Made by a program: the position numbers and the translations under genes. The notes under the pieces were generated by a model that was given only the letters and a program-made list of their open reading frames with translations, did no database searches and had not been told where the DNA came from. Positions 34,485 to 47,693 of a stretch of 64,000 nt of DNA are shown here, in pieces (the stretch's first letter is position 1; each line of letters starts with the position of its first letter). This DNA is from Artocarpus heterophyllus (Eukaryota > Streptophyta > Magnoliopsida > Rosales > Moraceae), in contig CM046330.1 of assembly GCA_025403435.1 (NCBI GenBank), forward strand, positions 23,323,859 through 23,387,858, written 5' to 3'.

Positions 34485-36497
34485 TGTTGAAAAAATAGTA
34501 TGCAGGAGAATTTTTAAAATTTTTGTACCAGAATATTTTTCAAAACACAAGCCTGACATGCTATATACATAAATTAACTAGATCTTACTAACCTTGTTTG
34601 CTGAAAAGCTCTGTAATCCATAAAGAGAGGTAATGTTCCAGAAAAGTTTTAACCAACTAGTCTTCTTTGCTATTCTCTATCCAAGATCGGTGTGTGTGGG
34701 CATACTCGTACAGTGCTTTCACCAAGTGACTCTCCTTCCAACCAATTGAGAAAACGCAAAGCTATAGTTTGTGATGTGTAAACAATAGCTCACAGGGAGT
34801 TTTGGAGTCTCACCAATAGAGTCTCCTTTTTAATCTCTCAATTGATCTAAATAACAATGTGTCTCACTCCCTTTTTTACAGAAGTTGGGCCCAGAGGTCA
34901 GTCCTTATCATATAAGACCTTGAAAATTCAAATTAGAATCGATATCAAAGAAAATCTGTGTGAAAATGAGTACTCTATTTATTGCTCAGTCGGTAGGCTA
35001 AACTAACAGATCGGCCTACCGAACTTACTCTATCGGCAGGCTGAACTTAAAGACCAACCTGCCAAACTTACGATAAATGATTCCTGCGAATCTTTTATTT
35101 TTCACCCTAGATTCTTGGGATAGAGCTTCAGTTTTAATACAAATAACCCAATAGAGAAGTTATCTAATTAAAACAGTCATATCTAGATAATCTCTAGGAA
35201 AGTAAATATTCTTGATAATTTAACAAGTTTATCTTGAATTAATTTATTCAAAATTAATTCAACCGATAAACAGATATGAATTATCTAATCCTGATAATTC
35301 AACAAGTTTATCTTGAATTAATTTTCACAAAATTAATCAGCCGATAAACAGACATGAATTATATGATCCTATTGAATTTTCAGCCAATCTGATAATTTAA
35401 CACAAGTCACCAATTATTGGAAAAGCACGCCGTATCGTTACTGGATTTTTTATGAGCTAACAAAGGGGACCTAATGGACCTATATAGTTTAAGTCCCTGA
35501 TTATTATGAAACCCAATATCCCAGATATACAATTCATAATTATCAACTGTAACGCTACTCCACTAAAAGCTTAGAGCTGCAATCTCAAACTATATAGAAT
35601 TATGAAGCCCGTATAGTTAAGTCTCTATGACATATCATAATGTATTGTATCCCTATAGGATTATTCATAATCGGCTTAAGGATAAATTCTATCTTACCTT
35701 CTCAATTATTTTTCTCTTACGTTCCATTATCTCACCATCGGAAAACTTACCATCCAAAGACAATATATCATTTGGTTGCACCTATGTATCCAAGTGTTGA
35801 GCCCTCCAGTTTTCTAATTACAAGATAACGCATATAAGAGGATATCAACTACTTCTAAAGAGGAGCTATGGATTCTATATCTATGAATAACAGGTCTACG
35901 CTATCAAGAGTTATGCCTCCAACGTACCGGCATGCATATCAATATAAAATGTAGATGTCACCCTTTGGTACATCAAAAGACATAAGTCAAGACAACAGGC
36001 TCACTATTCATTTTAGGATTAAGATACAATACAAATGATTATCTAAAGTGAATTAATTTGCCGAGACAGAATTATTAATCCAAATCAATTCACCTTATAT
36101 CCCGATCTAACACATTGTCACTTATGACAATGTACTAATGTTTTTCTTTGCAGAGTCCGCCTACGATGGCTAAGACAAACCATCTCCCGTTAGGGATATA
36201 GACAACAAAACAATCTTTGCAAGTAAAGCGCCCAACTTTATTCCCTTGATTACGGATCTTATGATTTAGACCGTTACCTTAAGAATCGTGTCTTCTGCAT
36301 AATCTGTCCATCATATGCACAATTCTTAAAGATTTAGACCGATAGTCTCAAAATTTTGTTTGCTTATCATATATTCAACAAATATGAACGTAACGAGGAT
36401 AATATTTGGTATATAAATAATAAATAAATTCTTTATTGATAAAAATGTCTCCAAAAACATATTGCATTTTTACTTCTTAGGGCATACATGTCTAACA
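34485..36497 (-). mobile_element. 3' LTR of Tork-like copia element 2
   Basis: TGTTGA...TCTAACA, 2013 bp, homologous to the other family LTRs. It is followed by ATCTCCTACTTGC, the inverted polypurine tract. Left flank ATCCA pairs with GTCCA at 42787-42791 (one mismatch), so this is a genuine insertion into the SIRE-type element. GC-rich palindromic motifs lie at ~34985-35070. Confidence 0.92.
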
Positions 36498-36511
36498 ATC
36501 TCCTACTTGCA

Positions 36512-38040
36512 CTAAGTGAGTAAATATGACAAATCTCTTATCCCTATAGCTTCCATATGCCTCTCAAAGACTTTTCTAGTAAGTTTCTTTGTGAATGGAT
36601 CAGCTAAATTGTTCTCTGACGCTATTTTACACACAGCGACATGCCCGCCTTTGACGAAGTCCATTATTACATGATACTTCTGATTAATATGCTTACTCTT
36701 CTTGTGAAATCTTGGTTCCTTAGCATTAGCTACTACCGTACTACTATTACAGTACAATGATACCGCCTTATCCATACCAGAAACTACCTCAAGATTCCCA
36801 AGGTACTTGTGGAGCCACACTACTTTTTTCGAAGCATCACTAGCTACCACATACTCAGCCTCCATCGTTGAATCTGAAGTGCAATCTTACTTCACACTTC
36901 TCCAACAAATGGCACTACCACCTAGAGTAAACACAAAACCAGAAGTTGATCTTCTCGAATCTAAACAAGATTGGAAATCTAAATTAGTATATCTTAGAAG
37001 AGTTAAGTCCTTACTCGATTACACAAGCATATACCTCAAGTCCTTCTCAGGTACTTGAAAATATGCTTGACCGTAACTCATTGGTTTAGTTCTAGATCCG
37101 CCTGAAATCGACTTCAATCCTGACCATATAACAAATATCCTGTCACGTGCAAAGCATGGCATACATGAGATTACCCACTGCCGAAGCATAAGGAACCTTT
37201 TTCATGTATTCTCTTTCTTCCTTAGACTTTGGAGAGTCTTTCTTAGAAAGAGTAATTCTAGACCTAGATGGTTGCACACCTTTCTTGGAATCCTACATTG
37301 CAAACCTCCTGAGAATTTTATCTATGTAGCCCGCCTGAGACAATGCTATCATTTTGTTCTTTCTATCCCAAAATATCTAGATACTGAGAACAAAATTAGC
37401 CTCACCCAAGTCCTTCATGTCAAATTACTTGGTCAACCATAATTTGACTGATGACAACGCCCTAACGTCATTGCCAATTAGTAGAATGTCATCTACATAG
37501 AGCAGTAGAAAAATCACCTTCCTATCCTTAATGTGTTTGTAAACACATGGTTCATCCACATTTTGTGCAAACCCATAAGTTTTGATCACTTGATCAAATC
37601 TTATGCTCCAAGAACATAAAGCTTGCTTAAGTCCATATATTGACTTTAGTAGCTTGCAAACCTTAACCTCCTGACCCTTGGCCATGAACCCGTCTGTTAT
37701 TTTATATAAATGGACTCATTAAGATAACCATTTAGAAAAGCCGTCTTGACATCCATTTACCAAATATTGTAGTTGAGTGCAGCAGCTATGGACAAGAGAA
37801 TCTGTATAGACTTAAGCATGGCTATAGGTGAAAAGGTTTCCTCGTAATCGATTCCTTCCTTTTGCGTGTCTCCCTTATCTACCAATCTAGCCTTAAAGGT
37901 TTTGACCTTTCCATCCACTCCTCTTTTCCTCTTGTAGATCCACTTACATCCTATGGGTTTTACCCCTTCAGGAAGATCCATAAGCTCCTAGGCCCGATTA
38001 GTCTCCATAGACCTCATCTTTGTGTTCACGGCCTCTGTCT
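36512..38040 (-). pseudogene. Copia element 2 pol: reverse transcriptase and RNase H
   Basis: Minus-strand frames in order: RT N-terminus (DLPEGVKPIGCKWIYKRKRG, near 37920-37980), RT core with YVDDILL (near 37490-37510) and the RNase H end (36865-36512) with MEAEYVVASDASKK, the KSKHINQKYH box and LADPFTK. The segment between RT and RNase H is broken (36870-37420). Same arrangement as element 1, with different stops. Confidence 0.9.
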
Positions 38041-39540
38041 AGAGTTTCAAATTAACATCCTCTATAGCTTCTGTATAAGTGTAAGGATCCCTGTCATGTT
38101 CATCTGGTTTAGCTAAGTAGGCCTCACCATTGAAAATATACCTTTCAGGTTTATGTTCGATCCTCCCACTACGCCGAAGCCCCTTAGGATGTTGTTCAGG
38201 TTCAATTGGTTTTTCTACACTGATTAGAGTGCTTTCTACCGGAACCCCTGGAGTGATCGAATCACTCGCCAACTCCTCAATCATCACTTTGCTTCGAGGC
38301 TTAAAGTTGTCCATGTAACTTTCCTTAAGAAAAGTTGCATTATTTGAAACCACGACTTTATTTTCCTTTGGGTTATAAAAATAACACCCTTTAGTTCCTT
38401 TTGGATATCCTACAAACGTGGAAACTTTTGAACGTACTTCTAACTTATTCGTATTCCTAAATAGGACATGAGGCGGACATCCCTATATGCAAATATGGTT
38501 TAAGGAAGTCCTCTTCCCTGTCCACAACTTGTGAGGAGTCTTAGGAACCAATTTTGAAGGCACATTGCTCAAAAGATAACATGCAGTTTGTAGTGCATAT
38601 TCCTAAAAGGACAAAGGCAATGATGAATAACTCATCACGAACCTAACCATGTCCAACAAAGTCCTATTTCTTCTCTCATCCATGCCATTCTACTACGGAG
38701 TGCCCGACGCAGTCAAATAGGATAAAATCCCATTCTCTAATAAGTGTCCCAAGAACTTATCAGAAAGGTATTCACCACCTCGATCTGATCAAAATGCCTT
38801 TATGGGTCTATCCAATTGCTTTTCCACTTTAGCCTGAAACTCCCTAAACTTGTCATAAGTTTCACTTTTGTGGTGCATTAGGTACACATACCTATATCTT
38901 GAGTAATTATCAATAAAAGTGACGAAATACTCATGTTCATAGATCCACAAACATCACTATACACATGTTCCAGAACCCCTTTGGCCCTATTGTCCTTAGA
39001 CCCAAATGGTCTTTTGGTCATTTTTTCCTCTAAACAAGATTCACATTGTGGTATGGATTCCACCTTTAAGTGACTCAAAGGTCCATCACTTACCAACCTC
39101 TGAATCCTATTCAGGTTAATATGACCAAGTCTCAAATGCCAAAGATAAGTCTTATTAGAGTGAGAAGTTTTAAGTCTTTTAGAGTTACTATCATTCATTT
39201 CAGCATTAAGCAGTAAATCCATCTTAGGTTTGATAAAATATAGATTATTTTGCATCCGTCCAAAACAGATATATATATATATATATTTTACGAATCACCA
39301 CTTTATTATTAAAAGAAACCAAATAGGAGTCTTTAAATCAACAAGCTACAGAAATTAAATTCCTTTTAAATTTAGGAACCTTTAAATAATCTCGTAAAAT
39401 TAACATCCTATAATGCAGCAGACTTCTCGTTTCTTTGAACCCCTACAAAGAAACACAAACATGATTAGTTGCTCTAGAATCTATGACCTAAGTGTCACTG
39501 GATTCCTCAACCAAACAAGTTTCTAAATACAAAAAATCAC
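38041..39540 (-). pseudogene. Copia element 2 protease and integrase
   Basis: The protease site IDSRATNHVC lies near 39455-39500. The zinc-binding part of integrase is well preserved at 39255-38878, with LWHLRLGHINLNRIQ and CESCLEEKM (second pair of the HHCC). The integrase core runs to ~38400 with frameshifts. The integrase-RT linker (38353-38039) has PKGLRRSGRIEHKPERY. A short (TA)n near 39270 interrupts the protease-integrase spacer. Confidence 0.85.
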
Positions 39541-40357
39541 ACCTACCTCCTTAGGAGAGGAAATCTTTGCAATTTTTCTTTATATGCTTGACCTTCCCGC
39601 AAAAGAAGCACTTTAGCTTCTTCGGGTTTTTCTTCTTCTTCTTCTTGCCATTTGCACGAATAGAAGGCTTCCATTCTTGGCCCGTTGCTTTTTTCCATTC
39701 CCTGGGTTAGGATTGGAACCAGAGGTAATCGTCAAGTTGGCCTCGCCACTAGTAGGAGACTCCCTGATCAGCAGTTTGAACTCCCGTAACTGTTTTATCA
39801 ACTCCGTTAAGGTAATATCCTGTCTATTGCTTAAATTAAAAGTAACTATAAACCAGATGAATTCCTTAGACAGAGTCTCAAAGACCATAATCATATGAGT
39901 TTAGCATCGATGTCAGCTCTATTAGTTTGAGCCTCAGCGAGGTAACTCATGACTAACATCATATGCTCCTTTACGGACGTCCCCGGTTTCTGCTTGCAGT
40001 TCAAGAGTTTCCAAAGCACCCCTTGCTGCTTTATTAGTGCCTGGCCCCCAAACATATCTTCTAGATTACCCAAGATCTACTTAGCAGTCTCATAATTCTC
40101 ATGTTGAGCCTACAACACGTTATTCATGTTGGCCATAACATGGCAGCGGGCTTGATTATTAGCATCTTTCTAGCGATCATAGGCTTGGATTTGCTCATTA
40201 GTGGATCTCCCATAGGCTTGGGAGGACATAGAGTTGTCAGCACAAATTTGAGTTTCTTAAAGGAAAGAATGATGGTTAGGTTCTGTTTCTAATCATTATA
40301 ATTCTCTTTGGTTAATTGGTTATTGTCAAGTATCGATGAAAAAGTGTTTTTAGACAT
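39541..40357 (-). pseudogene. Copia element 2 gag
   Basis: The minus-strand start at 40357 gives an MSKNTFSSILD-like N-terminus. The middle part (40073-39891 and 39894-39613) has LNCKQKPGTSVKEHM and ETLSKEFIW. The zinc knuckle near 39550-39600 reads CFFCGKVKHIKKNC, so the CX2CX4HX4C set is complete here, unlike in element 1. Frames are interrupted near 40150-40250. Confidence 0.88.
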
Positions 40358-41996
40358 GTTTAATCTATAGTAAAGAATCATATACCAAATATAAGCAAAC
40401 ATATCATAATAATTTAGTAAGATAACACAATCATGTAAAGCATACAAATGTGTTTATATGTCAAAACCTTAAAAATATCACAACCTTACAACGATAATTT
40501 CTAACTCAGAATTTAACAAGCTCCTAGGGGAGTCTTGACAAATTCAATCAGGGATACGGATATTCTCTTGATTAATATATGCCACCAGGACCTGTATGAT
40601 CCAGCATATATTAATAATCATTTTTTTGGCCATTAATTTTATTAATAGAGCCCTTAGGGGAGGTTAATAATAAAATTAACATGAGTGTATAACCATCGTT
40701 TTAATATTTTATCCATGATTTATAATCACCACCTAGGAGTGTGCAAAGATAAATCATGCTAAAATACCTTATCCTCTTGGAAATCAACTTGGTACATGAT
40801 GAAGTCCCTTTCTAGGGGTGGGAACCACCATGTGCTACCTATGGACCAACGATGGAGGTTGTAGGTCCTCTCTTTGAAAACCTTCTCCTACTCAATCTTT
40901 TGAAATCAGGGTTTTATTTAAAAAAAAAATGCATGAACAATTTTTAATGAGCGGCACTCCCTATTTTATATGACATGCTATCAATATACATGGCAAATCA
41001 TATTATAATGCAGACAAGCAAAGCAATCATGCAAAGCTACAAGCAAAATAATAAATAACCATAATATTATGCTTCCACCCTAAAGAAAAGAAAGCAAAGA
41101 CTACAAGTAAATAATCGAAACATATTATTGATTCTTCATCCTTGAATCTTCAAATTGTATCCTTCTTTATGTCATGTGCATCTTCAAGTCTTCAATCCCA
41201 TATAGATCGAATACTCTATATTTTCGGTCATAACCAAATTTAATGTTTCTCAAAATTGTCCCAAAAATAAAAATTAAAACTACATCAAAAAACTGCACCT
41301 TTTCTGAAAAATTTATAGCTCTTTACTGGCATGCCGATCTATGCGATCGGTCTATTGGTCATGACCCTTTGGCCTGCTGAACTTTTCAGGTTGACCTACC
41401 GGTCATGACAGATCGGCCTGCGAAACTAGAAAGTTCGGCTGGCTGCTAGAGCCATCAAATTTCTATCCCGTTGACAGCCTATCAAACTTGAAGTCTGACC
41501 TGCAGATTTGCGACCATCGGCCTGTCGAACCTGAGGGTTTGGCATGCAGACCGAGCAGAAGTCATGCTTTTCAAAAAATACAAATTTTTAATGCAATTTG
41601 TCAATTTTATTTTCAACAATTCAAATACATAAAATTAGAGAATCAGGGAATATCTGGGGAACATTATCATCCATCTTCTAGATCCATCTTCTTCGATTGA
41701 TTATTTAATCATAAAATAATTCCTAGGTGGAGATAATAGTTTGCTATTTAATTACATGAAAAAACTTAGATACATATTCTAACATCTAAGGAACCATAAC
41801 CAGCATTAATTAATTAATTGATAAGTAATTACCATAATTAATTAATAAACATTCACAATATAATCTATGACAACATATAAATATATAGAAACCTGAGTGC
41901 CAACTCTCTAAAAAATTAAATTCAAGCATAAGAGAGATCAAGTCACATAATTTATACATATAGCATGATCACAAACTTTTAAATTTATGTAAAAAC
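40358..41996 (-). mobile_element. Long untranslated leader of copia element 2
   Basis: About 1.64 kb lies between the primer-binding site and gag, without a supported ORF. It matches 17006-18333 of element 1, which ends at the counterpart of ~41683. A cluster of GGCCT/TCGGC motifs occurs at 41330-41560. Blocks repeating the sense CCTAGG plus GGAGT (near 40525 and 40725) suggest short internal repeats. Confidence 0.7.
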
Positions 41997-42012
41997 CATG
42001 GCTCTGATACTA
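41997..42012 (-). other. Primer-binding site of copia element 2
   Basis: CATGGCTCTGATACTA on the plus strand is the complement of TAGTATCAGAGCCATG, an initiator-Met tRNA binding site lying two bases inside the 5' LTR. Confidence 0.85.
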
Positions 42013-42014
42013 AT

Positions 42015-42786
42015 TGTTGGAAAAATATTACGCAGCGAAATTTTAAAAATTTTTATACCAGAGTATTTTTCAAAACACAAGTTCGACATGCTATATGCAT
42101 AAATTAACCAGGATAACGCATATAAGAGGATATTAACTACTTCTAAAGAGGAGCTATAGATTCCATATATATGAATAAAAGGTCCACGCTATCAAGAGTC
42201 ATGCCTATAATGTACCAGCATGCATACCAATATAAAATGTGGATGTCACCCTTTGGTACATCAAAAGACATAAGTCAAGACAACAGACCCACTATTCATT
42301 TCAGGATTAAGAAACAAGACAAATGATTGTCTAAAGTGAATCATTTGTCGAGACAAAATTATTAATCCAAATCATTTCACTTTATTTCCTGATCCAACAC
42401 ATCATCACCTATGACAATGCGTCAATGTTTTTATTCAAGGAGTCCACCTCCAATGGCCAAGACAAACCATCTCCCGTTAGGGATATAGACACCATAACAA
42501 TCATTGCATGAATAAAGGGCCTAACTTTATTCCCTCAATTGCGGATCTTATGATTTAGATTGTCATCTTAAGAATTGTGTCTTCTGCATAATCTGTCCAT
42601 TATATGCCCAATTCTTAAAGGTTTAGATCGACAGTCTCAGACTTTTGTTTGCTTACGATACATTCAACAAATATGAACGTAAAGAGGACAAGATTTGGTA
42701 TATAAATAATAAATCAATTCTTTATTGATAAAAATGTCTCCAAAAACATATTACATTTTTACTCCTTAGGGCAAACATGTCTAACT
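42015..42786 (-). mobile_element. 5' LTR of copia element 2, internally deleted
   Basis: Begins TGTTGG and ends CTAACT (final A changed to T), but is only 772 bp. At about 42108-42114 the sequence jumps from the segment matching 34570-34578 to that matching ~35822. About 1.24 kb is therefore missing, including the TATA region and the GC-rich motif cluster. The junction AACCAGGATAACG has a few bases of microhomology (CAG/GAT). Confidence 0.88.
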
Positions 42787-43637
42787 GTCCACGGGCCAGC
42801 ACCTACTAGCCATGGACTTCTTCAAAGCCCATCTTGCTAATGTGAGCGCACTAAAAGCTAAGTGAGGTTTGTAGTGAGCAACGTCTGTCTCATCGGCAAT
42901 GTGGATATAAAAGTATTTAAATATTTTTGTGCAAAGCATACCAAAAGGCAAGCTGGCACTCTTCTTTCCTTCAAACACATCAATCCTCTATCGCACTAAT
43001 AAAAGAGTTATGTTTATCCTAATTCTAGTTAAAATGCAGTAGATGAGGTGTAGGTCTAATAAGTGAACTTCATCTTTGTGACTGGCCCTTGGGAGCATGT
43101 TTGTGGTAATTACTCTATGAATGAGGCGACTCCTAGGGGTTAAAGATGATGCATTCAACCTTTGGGGTAATCTATTATCATCATTTTCAAAAATGACCTT
43201 AGCCATATTTTCCTAATCAAACATCCATGTCTTTACTCCATGAATATTATTCCCATCTAATAGCATTTCTAGTATTTCTCCCAAAATAGAGGGTGTTAAT
43301 TCAATCTCCCTATTTTTCAAATTCATTGAAATTTCTAATGGGTCATAGGAAGCATCTATATTCCATAAAAACCCTTAACAAGCCTAGGGTATACATCCTC
43401 CTTCAAAGTCATGATATTCTTCCATTGGAATCTCTCAAACAACACTTCTACTCCAAAACTAGCAAATCTAACATATTTTCCATCTATTATTTTTCGTCCC
43501 TAAAAGAATTTCATAAACTTTTCATTGGAAAATTTTTCAAAGATTGCTTCTTTATTTGATGGATTGGTTGCAACGGATTTTGTGCACTTCGAAGAACGAG
43601 AGCTTGAAGCCATGATGTTTGTTGATGATGAACCCAT
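42787..43637 (-). pseudogene. Extra ORF of the SIRE-type element, N-terminal part ('putative plant transposon protein' type)
   Basis: The minus-strand start at 43637 gives MGSSSTNIMASSSRSSK, then EKFSNEKFMKFF followed by stops. Further on are the family hallmarks LTPRSRLIHRVITTNMLPR (43060-43130), a hydrophobic DLHLIYCILTRIRIN segment and LPFGMLCTKIFKYF (42900-42940). This pattern is that of the large plant family annotated as putative plant transposon protein, of unknown function and often found near gag genes. It is cut at 42787 by Tork-like copy 2; the rest is at 34222-34484. Several stops and frameshifts. Confidence 0.65.
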
Positions 43638-44400
43638 GAATTTTGAAGAGAATGATGGAGAAAAATGAAAAGTAGTCATAGATTGAAGAGGCGGAAGAGA
43701 GAAAAGTGATGAAAACTCAAAATATTTGGAGGAAAGTAAAAGAAATCAAAAGAAACTCAAAACTGATGAAAACTCAAAATATTTGGAGGAAAGTAAGAGA
43801 AATCAAAAGAAACTCACAAATGTTGAAGGAAAATCACAAGAAATTGCAAGATTGAGGCTTGGGCAATGATTTTTGTGGAGTTTAGAGTGAGAAATGGCGG
43901 GGAGGAGAGAAAAATTTGAGTGAAAATAGTTTTTCTTGAGTTTGGGGGTATTTAAATCCCAATAGATTGCCAGGCCAATCTCCCAAATTAGTAGCCGAAC
44001 TTATCCAGTTTAGTAGGCCGATATCTTCCAAACACTACAGCCGAGCATCCTCAAGAAAAATTGTAGAAATGCAAATTTTAACTATCTTAAGAGCATAAAA
44101 GCATTTATTATCATTCAAATAACATATCTACCAATAAATTGAACATTTAAACAAAGTCAAACCACAATACCAACACACTCAATCTAAATTCTCTATAATT
44201 AAAGAAATGAACAATTTTGAAGATATTCTAGAAATGAAAATGATCTCCCCTTGATTTAAACAAAAGACACAATCAAATTCAAATCATAACAAAGATAAAA
44301 AAAATATGCATACAATTCATGAAGTCAAAAATACATGCATGTAGAATCTCACCAATATCAAATAAGTTAGAAGCATATAACCTCCTTTTGAGTAGAAACC
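43638..44400 (-). mobile_element. Spacer between gag and extra ORF in the SIRE-type element
   Basis: Where protease, integrase and RT should follow gag, there is only ~0.75 kb of AT-rich sequence without a conserved domain. A small cluster of GCCGA/GGCC motifs lies at 43965-44045, close to the start of the extra ORF. GAAACTCAAAAT/ATTTGGAGGAAAGT is directly repeated at ~43715 and ~43770. Confidence 0.6.
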
Positions 44401-45990
44401 TTGGTCCAAAAATTGAACTTGATTTTCCATGATTCTTCTTAGCCCATCATTTGAATTTTTGAATTCTCCAAAGACATGTGAGTGGTTCTTCTTCATATAT
44501 TTTTGATCCTTTTAATCTAGGAACCTCTCCAAGCTCACTACAAGACGATTTAAGTTTTGGTTTTTGGTACCAACATAACTTTGCGTCCAAGTTCGTTAGT
44601 CCTTTTGCTTTTTGGAATCCATCTTTGTTTAACTCCAAAAGTTGTGCTTTTCTTAATGTGGCAATAAGATGTGGTATGACTATCTTGATTGCAATATGTG
44701 CAAACATATTTTGGGTTAAACTCACTTGTTGATGCTTTAACGAAATAGTTTTTAAAATATTTTTGATCAATCGTGGTTTATGTCCTAAACTACCTTTGTT
44801 GAAAAAGCATTATTGTTCACCAAGCAATAAATCAAAATTTTTCTTGCCATTGATGAATTTTAAAATTGTTTTCATTAAGTCATCAACTTTCTCCTTCAAA
44901 GATGTATTCTCAATGACAAGAGCATTACTCTTAGACTTTTCATTTTTAAGAACCTCAATTTCTTCTAAGAGATTTGCTACTTTCTTTTTAAGCATTGAAT
45001 TTTTAATAGATAATTTTTCGTGTCCATCATGAAGCTCATTAAAGGCTTTAGATAATTCTTTAAAATCAATTTTGTCACATTCATCATCAGAAGAGTTTGG
45101 AATATTTATCTCTATGTCGTCGAGTGCCATGAAACACATGTTTGCTATTTCCCTTGGTTCCTCGTCACTTGAAGAGCTTTCTTTAATTTTTCATTTCTTG
45201 AATTCCCATGTTGCTCTTCTCTTTTTTTTAAGAGCCTTTCTTGCAATTGAATTTCCTATAGAACTTTTTGTACTTTTTCTCTAGGAAAGCCATTTCTTCA
45301 AAATCTTTTTGATTGATGCAATCATCTTTCTTATCTTCATCATCATCTTCTTCTTCAAGAATAGACGCCTTCAAAGAAATTCTGAATTTCTCTTTCTTGT
45401 CCTCCTCTTCTTTATTTTATCTTCTTGTAATCTTATGAGTCATTAGAGATCCCACCAATTCTTCAAGCGGAAAAGTTGATAAATTTTTAGCTTCTTCCAA
45501 TGTTGTTCTCTTAACATGCCATGATGGTGGTAAGGATCTAACTATCTTCCTTACTAGTTCATTATCTTTAAAAATCCTACCAAGAGACTTTAATTCATTA
45601 TCAATATTTGTGAATCTAGTATGCATTTCATTGATAGTTTCATGCTCTTTTATTTCAAACATTTCATAATCATGCAAGAGATAGTTTATCTTAGTTTCTT
45701 TGACTTAGTTTGTCCCTTCATGGACAACTTCTAATGTATGCCATATCTCTTGTGTGGATGTGCATGAAGTGATTCTATTGAACTCATTCCTATCTAAAGA
45801 ATAATACAAAACATTTATAGCACTAGCATTTAAAGACAATTTCCTTTTATCATCGCTATTATATTCCTTGGGATCTTTTGAAATTAAAACATTGTTCACT
45901 TCTTTAGTAGGTTTATATAGACCATTCATAACAATATCCCAAAGATTATAATCAATGAATTGCAAACAGATTGTCATTCTAGTTTTCTAA
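44401..45990 (-). pseudogene. SIRE/Maximus-type gag
   Basis: Minus-strand order: N-terminal domain with YNLWDIVMNGLYKP (near 45940) and the EYNSDDKRKLSLNASAINVL type segment; the UBN2-like part (45677-45417) with ETINEMHTRF, ELVRKIVRSLP and LEELVGSLMTHK; a coiled-coil, Lys/Glu-rich section (45139-44810); a zinc knuckle near 44660-44710 reading CTYCNQDSHTTSYC (complete CX2CX4HX4C); and a C-terminal WYQKPKLKSS region. This matches SIRE-type gag proteins, which are longer than Tork-type gags. Internal stops near 45700, 45400 and 45180 make it a pseudogene. Confidence 0.85.
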
Positions 45991-46129
45991 TAATTGTAAT
46001 CAACTCCATTGAAGAAAGGAGGTCTAGTAGTAGATTGGCCTTCCATATTTTGAAAAATTTGAGTAGCTATGCTCAAGATTGTTAAATCTTTTTCAAAAAA
46101 TGAAATAAAGTTTCCCGCTTGACACTAAT

Positions 46130-47693
46130 TATTAGCTTGAGAATAGCTACCAAAGAGGGGGTTGAATTGGGTTTTAAAACTTTTCAAAATTATTGGAATT
46201 TACTAGATTAAATGCACAAGTAAATGCAACACACAAATGACAATGTGATAAACTTCAACAAAAAGTAAATATATTAATGTAAAGAGGTAGCGATAGAGAA
46301 ATACAAACATGATTTATAGTGGTTTAGTAATACACCTACGTCCACTGTCACCGAGCAAAGTATTCGACTCGGCCTCTTCCACTATCACGACTGTCTTTTC
46401 GGCACGATCACTCCATGTACAATCCGGTGAGTTTTTCTACTCGAGGCTCACCATACCTTCTTACAATCATCAATTTTATATGAAGATTGACTAACTACAA
46501 GCTTGCCAATTTTCACGGAGATTGGCAAACCAATAATTCCCCCAACTTCTAAGGCTTGGTAACCTATCACTCAAAGGATGTGGTTTATAATCCTTGGCTC
46601 ACTAACAAGATAAACTCTCCAAATGTAGATGAATACAATATAAGGTTTATATAGAGGGTGTGAACAACTTTCAAGGATGAATATAAATGATGGAGGCTCA
46701 AGAGTGTATATAAGAGTGTGAAAAGATTAAAACAATGTTAGAACACTTAGCAATTTGGTTTTTTTATTCCCTATTTTCAGCACAATGAATGGATGGATAT
46801 ATATAGCCTCCAAGTGCTTAGATATAACTTAAAATATCAATTTTTGGTTAAAATAGCCATTGCAATTGGAGTTCTAACGGTCAAAAAACTAGCCGTTATA
46901 GACAGTTTGGTAGGTCGAAAAGGGTACTTAGTAGGCTGGAATTTGAAAATTTTAGAATAGGACCCTAAACGGTCAGATCGGCAGGTCGATGTGGCAGTTC
47001 GATAGCCCAAAACTTTAGCCACCAGCAGGCCGAACTTGAAGTTTGGTGGGCCATCTGAACCTCTGCAATATGGGGCTTAAAACCCTAGATTGGCTAGCTG
47101 ATACAAAGCATTCGAGTCCGATCTTGGGCCATTGGTAGGCCAACCAGAAAATGGTCTATAGGCCAATATGTGTTGCCCAAAACAGCTTTAAAAAGTGTTT
47201 CAAAAACCTATTTTCATAGAAATCTGTTTAAGTAATTGTATGCAATTTTGAAACACATTCCTCATTACATGACAATTTAAATACTTTGAAAACACATATG
47301 TAAAGATTAAAACATTTTTGAATGCGTGTGTGTGAATTAAGCATGTATTGACTATATATCATTTGAGGAATTTTGCTCACTTACATTAAGACTTAAAGCA
47401 AATAACAACTTGTAATCTTCTAGTCTTCATGAGTCCAATCCTCTGTTTGCTTATTCTGTGATTTGTTTCAAGCTTATTCTTCAATCCTCAGCAATTGATT
47501 TGTCCTTGCATTTAATCGCTTATGAGTCTTGATCGAAAATTCTTTCAACTACTTTTATATTCTAGATATAATACCACTAAATTGCTCTACATATTCAAGA
47601 TAAATTATATGTGATTAAGCAATAAATTTTTTATTGTCACCAATACAAAAATAAATATTTCATTTGAAAACTTAGAGCCAACGCCTCTATTGT
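46130..47693 (-). mobile_element. 5' LTR of the SIRE-type element
   Basis: Starts TATTAGCTTGAG (TG changed to TA) and ends AGAGCCAACG (CA changed to CG); 1564 bp and collinear with 31899-33463. The bases before it, CGCTTGACACTAA (46117-46129), read on the minus strand as TTAGTGTCAAGCG, a degenerate primer-binding site. Motif variants such as GGTCGA, AGGCCGA and GGCCA lie at 46905-47165. Confidence 0.85.
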
